Source: JBBDIK01 sp040880465
Lineage (GTDB): Bacteria > Actinomycetota > UBA4738 > JBBDHU01
Assembly (NCBI GenBank): GCA_040880465.1
Contig: JBBDIK010000012.1
Span: 261,417 to 325,416, forward strand
Direction: 5' to 3'
Length of the DNA: 64,000 nt
Part shown: positions 33,045 to 39,941 of the stretch, piece after piece
Numbering within the stretch: position 1 is the stretch's first letter
Layout of the letters: each line of letters starts with the position of its first letter
The notes under the pieces: model-generated
What the model was told of the DNA's origin: nothing
The model's database searches: none
The model's input: only the letters and a program-made list of their open reading frames with translations
Translations under genes and position numbers: made by a program

Positions 33045-33464
33045 CTAGAGGGTTCGCTTTGCTTCGGCGCGAAGATGGTCGAGCGCCTCGGGCAGGGTGG
33101 ACGCGATCCACGATTCGGCGATACGCCCCGACTCCAGCCGGAAGACGCTGATACCCCAATACGACAGGCTCGTGCCGGCCGGCTCGATCCCCTGGTAGTC
33201 GCCCAGGTGCGTGCCCTCAGCATGCCAGCGCACCAAAGCGCGCCCGTCCGGTGCCAGCATCGAGTCATCCACGGTGAGGGTGACGTCCGGGAAGGCCCAT
33301 CGGAATCCAGCCGTGGCGTCCTTGAGGGCCCGGGGGCCGCGCAGGGTCTGATTGTTGTCGGTGACGACGCAGTCGGCTGTGAACAGCTCGTCGATGGCCT
33401 CGAGGTCCCCCTGGGCCCAGACGCGGTCATGGAAAGCGGCGATCGGTTCCGTGGTCTCGGTCAT
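33045..33464 (-). CDS. SnoaL/NTF2-like protein
   Basis: A 139-residue alpha+beta cone-fold protein of the SnoaL-type ester cyclase group (AAFHDRVWAQGDLEAIDELF, FRWAFPDVTLTVDDSM, VRWHAEGTHLGDYQG). Such proteins are often binding or isomerase-like domains of unknown role. The start ATG 33464 is chosen because a TATCGT -10 is eight bases upstream and a longer frame would enter the divergent methyltransferase gene. It converges with the Lnt-Ppm1 gene. Confidence 0.75.
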   Translation of the reverse strand: MTETTEPIAAFHDRVWAQGDLEAIDELFTADCVVTDNNQTLRGPRALKDATAGFRWAFPDVTLTVDDSMLAPDGRALVRWHAEGTHLGDYQGIEPAGTSLSYWGISVFRLESGRIAESWIASTLPEALDHLRAEAKRTL

Positions 33465-33489
33465 CGCGAGCGACGATAGCATCGGCCCC
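33465..33489. promoter_or_regulatory. Second divergent leaderless promoter pair
   Basis: Between the two ATG codons, TAGCAT (33477-33482) precedes the methyltransferase ATG by seven bases, and TATCGT on the minus strand (33478-33473) precedes the SnoaL-like ATG by eight bases. The -10 elements overlap, as at 15975-15996. Confidence 0.5.
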
Positions 33490-34152
33490 ATGGACGAGCG
33501 CGTTCCCACCGAGCCCGGTCGCCATCATGAGCGGGATGGCGGTGGCGACTGGGACGTCGACCGGTTCAACCGCTGGGGAGCTCGCTATGATCGCTCACTC
33601 TTCCAACCGCTGTTCTTCGCCCGGGTCCATCTCATGATCACGGCGGCGCTCTCCCCCACGGCTGGCGAGCGGATCATCGATGTCGGCTGCGGCACGGGGA
33701 GCCTGACGCTCCGGATCTCGAGTGTGGCCGGCAGCCGCGCTACCGGGGTCGATCCGGCGCCCGCCATGGTCCGGGCTGCCCGGAGGAAGCGCAGGGCGGA
33801 GCGGACCACGTTCGCGGTGGGTGCTGCCGAGGCCCTCCCCTTCTCCGATTCGATCTTCGACGCAGCCGTCAGCTCCGTGTCGGCCCACCACTGGCACGAT
33901 CCGGGAGCCGGGTTCCGAGAACTCGCCCGCGTCGTACGGCCCGGTGGGCGCCTCGTGGTAGCAGATTGCACCGACTTCGGGCCGATCGTCGGGGTCCTCC
34001 GCGCCCTCGGCCGAGTACCGCGCGACCACCATCAGGGTTGGGACCCAGCGCACCTCGGCCGCCTCGCGTACGTCGCGGGCTTCCACCGGGTGCGGGTCCG
34101 CCACCGCCGCATGCTCGGCGGCCGGATCATCGTACTGGCCGCCCGCCGGTGA
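33490..34152 (+). CDS. Class I SAM-dependent methyltransferase
   Basis: A 220-residue methyltransferase. SAM motif I is IIDVGCGTGSLTLRI near residue 60, the post-I acidic residue is in GVDPAPAMV, and motif IV-like IFDAAVSSVSAHHWHD follows. The closest general type is the Ubie/MenG-like Methyltransf_11 group; the substrate is unknown. ATG 33490 follows a -10 element directly. It stops 10 bases before the end of the convergent nuclease-like gene. Confidence 0.8.
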   Translation: MDERVPTEPGRHHERDGGGDWDVDRFNRWGARYDRSLFQPLFFARVHLMITAALSPTAGERIIDVGCGTGSLTLRISSVAGSRATGVDPAPAMVRAARRKRRAERTTFAVGAAEALPFSDSIFDAAVSSVSAHHWHDPGAGFRELARVVRPGGRLVVADCTDFGPIVGVLRALGRVPRDHHQGWDPAHLGRLAYVAGFHRVRVRHRRMLGGRIIVLAARR

Positions 34153-34162
34153 AGTCGGTCGC

Positions 34163-34540
34163 CTACTCGTCCTTGACGAGTGCGTCCAACCCGTACTTCT
34201 GTACCAGCGAGAGGTAGTCGCGCTGGTAGAAGATCTTGCAGCGCACATCCGGGTAGAGCTCGCGGAGCCGGCGTACCTTCCGGTTCTTCTTCGTGACGAG
34301 CTTCTGGTTCAAGGTCGTGATCTCGATGTAGAGGTCGTACTGCGGCATGTAGAAATCCGGTGTGAACCGCTGGGTGACGCGCCCGTCCTCATCCCACAAC
34401 AGGTCGAACGAGGTCGGCTCGTATTCCCATTCGATCTGGTAGAAGTCGAGGAGGCTCGCGAACTGTCGTTCGCTCTCGTGCGCGAACCTGATGGTGTCGC
34501 TCTTGAGGGTGCCGCCCTCGGCCAAAGCCTGGGGCGTCAC
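34163..34540 (-). CDS. Small PD-(D/E)XK-like protein coupled to a MerR gene
   Basis: A 125-residue protein. The core reads RFTPDFYMPQYDLYIEIT, giving Asp and Glu spaced as in a PD-(D/E)XK nuclease fold, followed by KLVTKKNRKVRRLRELYP, a basic helix. The lysine of the classical ExK is replaced (EIT), so catalysis is uncertain. An upstream FAHESERQFASLLDFYQIEWEYEP resembles the first helix-strand of the fold. GTG 34540 follows GGAGGGTC and its GTGA overlaps the MerR stop. I recall similar actinobacterial proteins of unknown role. Confidence 0.6.
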   Translation of the reverse strand: MTPQALAEGGTLKSDTIRFAHESERQFASLLDFYQIEWEYEPTSFDLLWDEDGRVTQRFTPDFYMPQYDLYIEITTLNQKLVTKKNRKVRRLRELYPDVRCKIFYQRDYLSLVQKYGLDALVKDE

Positions 34541-34986
34541 GACCCTCCGGCTCGTGCGACCCGGCCGCTGGCCTTGCCGCTCTTGCCCACGCTCTTCTCG
34601 AGGTCCGTCCATGCCCGCTCGATCGAGATGGCGAAAACGCCCTGGCCACGCTGGAGGAGATCAAGCAGAACTTCCGGTGAAGCCTCGGCGTAGACCCGCC
34701 TGCCGTCGGAGATCAGCGTGGTCCCCTGAGCCGGCTGCTTGAGCTCTTCGAGCGTATCGATGGCCTTACGGATCTTCTGAAGCGAGACCCCCGCGTCGAG
34801 CAGGGACTTCACGATCCGCAGCTTGAGCAGGTCTTGGAACGAGTACACGCGCTGGGTGCCCGACCCCTCGGCATCCTGCACCGATGGGCGGACCAGGTCG
34901 GTGCGTGCCCAATAGTCCAACTGGCGGTAGCTCACGCCAACCACCTTGAGAACCTCGGGAACCCCATAGCCCTGCTCTTCGCGCAT
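34537..34986 (-). CDS. MerR-family regulator (Rv1830-like)
   Basis: A 149-residue regulator with an N-terminal winged HTH (YGVPEVLKVVGVSYRQLDYW and RVYSFQDLLKLRIVKSLLDAG) and a C-terminal region without an obvious ligand cysteine set. Its position near DUF151 matches the Rv1829-Rv1830 order of M. tuberculosis. ATG 34986 is chosen because GGAG lies five bases upstream and the promoter at 35016-35044 fits. It overlaps the downstream nuclease-like gene by four bases. Confidence 0.85.
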   Translation of the reverse strand: MREEQGYGVPEVLKVVGVSYRQLDYWARTDLVRPSVQDAEGSGTQRVYSFQDLLKLRIVKSLLDAGVSLQKIRKAIDTLEELKQPAQGTTLISDGRRVYAEASPEVLLDLLQRGQGVFAISIERAWTDLEKSVGKSGKASGRVARAGGS

Positions 34987-35015
34987 CACAGCTCCGTAAT
35001 TACGACGGCGTGAGC

Positions 35016-35044
35016 AGCCTAGTTGGGTGCCCATAGCCTGTCAA
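35016..35044 (-). promoter_or_regulatory. Promoter of the MerR/nuclease-like operon
   Basis: On the minus strand TTGACA (35044-35039), a 17-base spacer and TAGGCT (35021-35016). A perfect palindrome CGTAATTACG (34995-35004) lies in the leader before the start codon and may be an operator. Confidence 0.6.
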
Positions 35045-35126
35045 ACAGATCCGGAGGATGAGGCTAAAGCATTAGGTCTGACGAGCCGATGATCGGTACA
35101 GAGAAGCGATCTACGGAAAGACGGAT

Positions 35127-35150
35127 GGCCCGGGCCGCCGGACCCGGGCC
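35127..35150 (-). terminator. Possible terminator hairpin after the DUF151 gene
   Basis: GGCCCGGG (35127-35134) and CCCGGGCC (35143-35150) form a perfect eight-bp stem with an eight-base loop; on the minus strand it is followed by CTTT within a few bases. It lies in the 377-base stretch 34987-35363, which otherwise holds only the MerR promoter and the palindrome near 35000; I see no gene there. Confidence 0.4.
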
Positions 35151-35363
35151 ACCCCTTCCAGTCGGTCGCGGTTAGCTCGCCGTACCGCGCCGACGCCTGC
35201 GTCCGAAGGACGATCCACCAGTGCCGACGTCCGGGAGGCCCGCCGCCGACAACGCTGGGCACATTCGTACCATAGATCGGACCGGAAAGACTAGGCCGGT
35301 GGCCCTAGGCCCAGCTCAGGCGACCCTCGGTGGCATGCCTGGAGTGCGGAGGGAAGGACAGGC

Positions 35364-35834
35364 CTACGCGAAGTCGTCCGGCTCGACCGTATCCAGGAAC
35401 TCCCGGAACTTCTCGACCTCTTCCTCTTCCTCAATTGGGATCAGGATGGAGGCCTCCGAGAGGACGTCTTCGTCCGCGAAGATGGGGCACTCGTATCGAA
35501 CGGCTAGCGCGATGGCATCGCTCGGCCTCGACGAGATCTCGTGGACGGTCCCGTTCTGGTGCAGGCGGATGACCGCATAGAAGGTCCCCTCGCGTAGGTC
35601 GGTGATCACGATGCGGTCGACGGCGGCCCCGACCTCCTCCAGGACGTTCTTCATCAGGTCGTGGGTCATGGGCCGGGGGGTGACCACTCCCTGTAGAGCG
35701 AAAGCGATGGCGGCAGCCTCCGCGGCGCCGATCCAGATGGGCAGGTACCGCTCGCCCGACTCCTCTTTGAGCAACACGATGGGCTGGTTGCTGGGGAGCT
35801 CGACGCGCACGCCCGCGAGGCTCATCTCGATCAT
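35364..35834 (-). CDS. DUF151 bifunctional nuclease family protein
   Basis: A 156-residue protein of the DUF151/BFN family (Rv1829-like). Hallmarks are MIEMSLAGVRVELPSNQPIV, LLKEESGERYLPIWIG, AAAIAFALQG and RPSDAIALAVR. Plant and archaeal relatives have been described as nucleases; the bacterial role is not settled. ATG 35834 matches the family start; the frame continues upstream to 35951 in the hpt coding region without homology. It ends 364 bases upstream of the MerR start codon. Confidence 0.85.
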   Translation of the reverse strand: MIEMSLAGVRVELPSNQPIVLLKEESGERYLPIWIGAAEAAAIAFALQGVVTPRPMTHDLMKNVLEEVGAAVDRIVITDLREGTFYAVIRLHQNGTVHEISSRPSDAIALAVRYECPIFADEDVLSEASILIPIEEEEEVEKFREFLDTVEPDDFA

Positions 35835-35892
35835 GGTCCCGAAACCCACTGTAGCCACGGGTCCCAGGTACGGCAAGCCTGCGTGGCGCCCA

Positions 35893-36465
35893 TCACGGCG
35901 ACCCCGGTTCGCCCTCAAGCGGCGGCCCTTCGGCGATCGCATCGAGGTCATCGACGGTCAGGATCGCTTCCAGGTTCCGGTACCGCTGTTCGTAGTCGAG
36001 CCCGTATCCGATGACGAATCGGTCGGGACAATCGAAGCCCACGTAGCGCACCGGAAGCGGTGCGATCCGGCGGACGGATTTGTCCAGGAGCGCGCAGACC
36101 TCGACCGTCCGAGGGGATCGCGAACGGAGGGCCGAGACGAGGTAGTTCACGGTGAGTCCGGTATCGATGATGTCCTCGACCAGGATCACGTCCCGGTCCC
36201 CGATGTCTTCCTCCAAGTCCTTGATGATGCGGACGCGTCCCCCCTTGTCCCCGCCTCCGCCGTACGAGGAGATCGACATGAAATCGATCTCGACGGGAAC
36301 GGCGATCTCGCGGATGAGATCGGCGAGGAACACGGAACTCCCCCGCAGGACGGCTATCAGGATCGGGCGACGATCTACGTAGTCGGCCGCGATCTCGCGG
36401 CCGAGCTCAGCAACGCGTTGGCGGATCTGTTCGGCGGTAAACAGGGTGGTGCATCCCTCGAGCAT
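35893..36465 (-). CDS. hpt: Hypoxanthine phosphoribosyltransferase
   Basis: A 190-residue purine salvage enzyme that makes IMP or GMP from hypoxanthine or guanine with PRPP. The PRPP-binding motif is VILVEDIIDTGLTV near residue 94, preceded by the flexible loop MSISSYGGGGDKGG and followed by KSVRRIAPLPVRYVGF and RFVIGYGLDYEQRYRNL. TAGACT (36473-36478, minus) is seven bases before ATG 36465, so the gene may have its own leaderless promoter within the minus-strand series. Confidence 0.93.
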   Translation of the reverse strand: MLEGCTTLFTAEQIRQRVAELGREIAADYVDRRPILIAVLRGSSVFLADLIREIAVPVEIDFMSISSYGGGGDKGGRVRIIKDLEEDIGDRDVILVEDIIDTGLTVNYLVSALRSRSPRTVEVCALLDKSVRRIAPLPVRYVGFDCPDRFVIGYGLDYEQRYRNLEAILTVDDLDAIAEGPPLEGEPGSP

Positions 36466-36479
36466 CGCGGGAAGTCTAC

Positions 36480-37736
36480 TCAGCCGAACAGGTCACCGAG
36501 GGCACCGCCGAGACCCCGGGCGATATCCTCCGCCTCCTCCTCGATCCATGCGGGAGTCGCGCCCGGGGCGCTCGACCCGCCCAGCACCTCCATCACGACG
36601 AGCGGGACCGTCCCCACTTCGCGTCCGGCGAGCGAGATCCGCAGGACGCCGACCTCGTCGCCCGGTCCCACCCCGACCGGGTCACCGTCCAGGACGGGAC
36701 GCAAGGCTATGTCATCGGAACCCTTCTTGGGTACCAGGATCGTCGATGAGGCCCCCGCCTCCAGGAGCACCCGCTCGCCGGAGACCGAGCGTTCGCCTTG
36801 CCCGTCCCCTACCGCGACGACCTCGGTCGGCACGAATCCCTTGAATCCGTAGTTCAGTATCTCGGCCGCGTCCGAGAACGCTTCCCTCGGCTCCCCCAGG
36901 ACGATCGCCAGCAGCCGGCGACCGCCCCGCTGCGCGGTGGCGATCACGTTGTACTGGGCCGCCGTCGTGAACCCGGTCTTGACACCACTGGCTCCCGGGT
37001 AGAGCCAGAGCAGCACGTTCCGGTTCTGGATATGCCGGGGCGGCTTGCCCTTCACCGTGTGGAACTTCGTCCGCACCATCTTGGCGAACGTCGGCAGCTG
37101 CATCGCCTCTCGTGTCACGATCGCCAGGTCGGCGGCGGACGAGTAGCCCTTGTCGCTCAAGCCGTTCGGGGACGCGAAGTGCGTGTGGTCCATCCCGAGC
37201 TGCGCCGCCCGGCGATCCATGAGCTTCACGAACGCTGGCACGCTACCCGAGACGTGCTCGGCCAGCGCCACGGCGGCATCGTTCGCGGAGCCGAGGAGCA
37301 GGGCCCACAGAAGGTCTTGGACACTGAGCTTCTCCCCGGGACGAAGGCCGAGCGAGGACAGGCCGACCGCGGCGGTCCGCACGGCCTCCGGTGAGGCCGC
37401 CACCTGTTGCTTGAGCTTTGATTCTTCCAGCACCAGGAGAGCGGTCATCACTTTCGTGAGGCTCGCGATGGGCCGCTCGAGATCCGGGCGTCGTTCGTAG
37501 AGGACCTGCCCCGAGTCCAGGTCGACGAGAAGCACTGCTTTCGCCTGAACCTGCGGGGGCTTGGCCGTCGCCGGGGCCGTGTCGAGGCGCTGGATGAACG
37601 GTGAAGGCGAGCCACGTGGAGGGACCGGCGTGGGCGGCGGGCCCTGGATGGCCGTGACGGAGGCGAGGGGCAGGAACGTCGCAAGAACCGTCAGCAACAG
37701 AGCGGAGGCGATACTCGCGAGGCGCAGCCGCGGCAC
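36480..37736 (-). CDS. D-alanyl-D-alanine carboxypeptidase (penicillin-binding protein 5 type)
   Basis: A 418-residue exported serine DD-peptidase. A signal peptide (residues about 1-32, ending ASVTA) and a Pro-rich linker precede the domain. The active-site motifs are SLTK at residues 92-95, SAN in LLGSANDAAVALAEH, and KTG in GVKTGFT. A C-terminal beta domain similar to the PBP5 C-domain follows from about residue 290. It trims peptidoglycan pentapeptides. It lies between the ftsR-like gene and hpt. Confidence 0.9.
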   Translation of the reverse strand: MPRLRLASIASALLLTVLATFLPLASVTAIQGPPPTPVPPRGSPSPFIQRLDTAPATAKPPQVQAKAVLLVDLDSGQVLYERRPDLERPIASLTKVMTALLVLEESKLKQQVAASPEAVRTAAVGLSSLGLRPGEKLSVQDLLWALLLGSANDAAVALAEHVSGSVPAFVKLMDRRAAQLGMDHTHFASPNGLSDKGYSSAADLAIVTREAMQLPTFAKMVRTKFHTVKGKPPRHIQNRNVLLWLYPGASGVKTGFTTAAQYNVIATAQRGGRRLLAIVLGEPREAFSDAAEILNYGFKGFVPTEVVAVGDGQGERSVSGERVLLEAGASSTILVPKKGSDDIALRPVLDGDPVGVGPGDEVGVLRISLAGREVGTVPLVVMEVLGGSSAPGATPAWIEEEAEDIARGLGGALGDLFG

Positions 37737-37757
37737 GGTTGGTCCGTCCCGTCCGGC

Positions 37758-38465
37758 CTAGCCGGACAGGTACTCCTTGAGGTTGATGCGGAGGAGCGCC
37801 GCCTTCAGTTTGCGAGATGCCCGGGACAGGTCCTGCAGCGTCCCGACCGCCTGCTTGCGGGCTTCCGGATTCCGCTGCCGGAGGACGGGGACGACGATGG
37901 ACTCGAAGAACCCCGATTCCCGCTCGGCGAACTGCCGGTACATCCTCAGATGACGTGGCTCGACGCCGTACTGCAGGAAGTCCTTCACTATGGACAGGAC
38001 CAGGTAGTCGTCGCCGTCGTAGTACACGGCGCCTTCCGGCCCGTGCGAGCAGATGAGCCCGAACGATTCCAGCTCCTTGATGCGCTCCGGCTCGAGGCCG
38101 GTAGCCGTGGACATCTCATCGACGCTCATCTGCAGGCCCGTGACCGGCTCCGCGAGATCGGAGCCACCATCCTCCTCGATCTCAACGGGTGGCATGTCCC
38201 CTCCGGCCTCATCCCCGGCGTCCTGCTGCTGGAGGCGGTCCTTGATGACCTTCAGGGGCAGGTACTCATCCCGCTGGAGCTTGAGGATCATCCTCAGTCG
38301 ATCCACGTCCGGGTCGTAGAACTTCCGATAGCCGGAGGGCGTCCGCTCGGGGGCGATGAGGCCCTCCGACTCGAGGAACCTGATCTTCGAGATCGTGATG
38401 TCGGGGTACTCGGTCTTCAGACCGACGAGGACCTCACCGATGGACTGGTAGTTCCGGGCGGGCAT
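37758..38465 (-). CDS. ftsR: MerR-family regulator (FtsR/Rv1828-like)
   Basis: A 235-residue MerR-family protein: HTH with ITISKIRFLESEGLIAPERTPSGYRKFYDPD, followed by a linker with several acidic and Asp-rich residues and a second helical region (DEMSTATGLEPERIKELESFGL). The length and the position immediately after a GarA-type FHA gene match Rv1828, whose relative FtsR in Corynebacterium activates ftsZ. The gene follows garA with two bases, and its own product may act at the palindromes upstream of garA. Confidence 0.85.
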   Translation of the reverse strand: MPARNYQSIGEVLVGLKTEYPDITISKIRFLESEGLIAPERTPSGYRKFYDPDVDRLRMILKLQRDEYLPLKVIKDRLQQQDAGDEAGGDMPPVEIEEDGGSDLAEPVTGLQMSVDEMSTATGLEPERIKELESFGLICSHGPEGAVYYDGDDYLVLSIVKDFLQYGVEPRHLRMYRQFAERESGFFESIVVPVLRQRNPEARKQAVGTLQDLSRASRKLKAALLRINLKEYLSG

Positions 38466-38467
38466 CG

Positions 38468-38932
38468 CTAGGCCTCCCCCGGCACGAACAGGAGGCGGAA
38501 CTTCCCGACCTGCAACTCGTCGCCAGAGGCCAGCTTGGTCTCGTCGACCCGCTCACGGTTGACGTAGGTCCCGTTCAGGCTCCCGATGTCGTGGATGTAG
38601 AAACCGTCGTCGCGTTCGCGGATCTCTGCATGCTTGCGGGAAACCGTCACATCGTCGAGGAACAGGTCGCTGTCGGGGCTGCGGCCGATCGTCGTGATCT
38701 CCGTGCCCGGCTCGATGACCAAGCTCGACCCCTCGTTGGGACCGTGCTTGACCACGAGCAGGGCCTGGCCGGGCTGGAGATCACGCCCGAGCTCGGCGAC
38801 ATCCGCTGCGACCTCGTCCTCAACTTCAACCGGGCTGAGGGACAACGTGGTGTCTCCCTGAAGTGGATCACCACAGTTCGCGCAGAAGCGCGCGTCATCC
38901 TTGTTGGGATGTCCACAACGGGTACAGAACAC
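38468..38932 (-). CDS. garA: GarA-like FHA protein with N-terminal zinc ribbon
   Basis: A 154-residue FHA-domain regulator. GarA/OdhI proteins bind and inhibit 2-oxoglutarate and glutamate enzymes until phosphorylated by PknB/PknG on an N-terminal ETTSVF motif. Here residues 1-28 form a zinc ribbon (CTRCGHPNKDDARFCANCG), then QGDTTLSLSP gives a TT motif in the right place, and the FHA domain covers about 55-150 with the core GRSPDSDLFLDDVTVSRKHA and GSLNGTYVNRE. The zinc ribbon is an addition to the known form. GTG 38932 follows GAGGAG. Confidence 0.85.
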   Translation of the reverse strand: MFCTRCGHPNKDDARFCANCGDPLQGDTTLSLSPVEVEDEVAADVAELGRDLQPGQALLVVKHGPNEGSSLVIEPGTEITTIGRSPDSDLFLDDVTVSRKHAEIRERDDGFYIHDIGSLNGTYVNRERVDETKLASGDELQVGKFRLLFVPGEA

Positions 38933-39019
38933 CCTCGACGTCTCCTCTCGGGAAGGCTGCCACGGAGGTTGAGACCGTCTCGACCGGGTCACGCGCGATC
39001 GGGCAGGGCTCGTGCCGGG

Positions 39020-39048
39020 ACGTTACCCAAACATGAGGGGAGGGTCAA
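39020..39048 (-). promoter_or_regulatory. Promoter of the garA-ftsR-dacA-like series
   Basis: On the minus strand TTGACC (39048-39043), a 17-base spacer and TAACGT (39025-39020). The 287-base stretch 38933-39219 between garA and pgsA otherwise holds no convincing gene; it contains further TCAAC-type repeats. Confidence 0.5.
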
Positions 39049-39219
39049 CTGTGGCTCGGGGGTTCGGCGGAGGCATGTCGGTCGTATCCCTCTATGGAAG
39101 GGAGAGACGTCGACGTTCATCACCGGCTGTACCTGCTCCTATCGTGGGGTTCAGGGTTGCTCGCGGGAAGGTCAACTTGAGGGTGTATCCAGGGAAGTGA
39201 CACCTTCGAAATCTCGGTA

Positions 39220-39234
39220 TCAACCTGAGGTTGA
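39220..39234. promoter_or_regulatory. 15-bp perfect palindrome overlapping the pgsA stop
   Basis: TCAACCT-G-AGGTTGA is an odd-centred perfect inverted repeat. Related half-sites AGGTCAACTTGAGG (39163-39183 region) and GGGTCAACTG (39042-39051) lie between it and the garA promoter. Together they look like repeated operators; MerR-family sites are often of this symmetric kind. Confidence 0.4.
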
Positions 39235-39861
39235 CCCGCGTTTCTGCTGGTCAAGGGCCTGGCGGACGTCCCCGATGTAGAGGTACGCCGCGATGTAATA
39301 CTCGACCACCCCGACGGCGTAGGACATCCACCCGATCGCCGACGCGGCCGCTCCGAGGGGTAGATCGAGACTCCCCCAGGCGATCAGGGGGATCCCGGCC
39401 ATCAGCATGAAGGTCGCGGCCTTCCCGATGTAGCGCACATCGATGCGCAGGTGACGCTTGAGCAGCAGGACCCACATGCTCATCGTGAACACATCTCGAA
39501 CGATGACCAGGAGCGCCGCCCAGAGGGGGAACGCCCCCACGATGACCAGTGAGATCAGCCCGGCGGCGATGATCAGCCGGTCGGCGGTGGGGTCCAGTAA
39601 CTTCCCGAGCTCCGAGACCTGGTTGTAGCGGCGGGCGATGCGCCCGTCGATCCAGTCCGTGCCGACCAGGATGGCCAGGAGCAGGATCCCCCAACCGGCC
39701 GTCTCCCGATGGATGAGGAGCCAGACCACGAGCGGGATGAGGAGGATCCTGGTGAGGGAGATGAGGTTCGGGACGGTCAGCACGCGGTCCGTGGATCCGC
39801 CGGCCTCTCCGCGCGCGGCATCCCCGAGTTCGTCCAGCGGCGTCGCCTCGTCCTTGCCCAC
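39220..39861 (-). CDS. pgsA: CDP-diacylglycerol-glycerol-3-phosphate 3-phosphatidyltransferase family protein
   Basis: A 213-residue membrane enzyme of the CDP-alcohol phosphotransferase family, which forms phosphatidylglycerol phosphate or related lipids. The metal-binding motif is DWIDGRIARRYNQVSELGKL then DPTADR, with the required DG-AR-G-D-D spacing, near residue 70. Several membrane helices are present. The substrate (PgsA or PIP synthase type) cannot be fixed. GTG 39861 is six bases after TAGACT (39868-39873, minus), suggesting leaderless expression. Confidence 0.85.
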   Translation of the reverse strand: MGKDEATPLDELGDAARGEAGGSTDRVLTVPNLISLTRILLIPLVVWLLIHRETAGWGILLLAILVGTDWIDGRIARRYNQVSELGKLLDPTADRLIIAAGLISLVIVGAFPLWAALLVIVRDVFTMSMWVLLLKRHLRIDVRYIGKAATFMLMAGIPLIAWGSLDLPLGAAASAIGWMSYAVGVVEYYIAAYLYIGDVRQALDQQKRGSTSG

Positions 39862-39941
39862 AGGGGCAGTCTAGGACGACTCGTCGCGTGCTCACGATAG
39901 GCGTAAGGTTGCGGTCGAGAAATGCCGATACTGAGGGAGAC

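Noticed and set aside
39012..39200. A 62-codon plus-strand frame between garA and pgsA
   Set aside because: It overlaps the garA promoter, has no clear start signal and encodes no recognisable protein.
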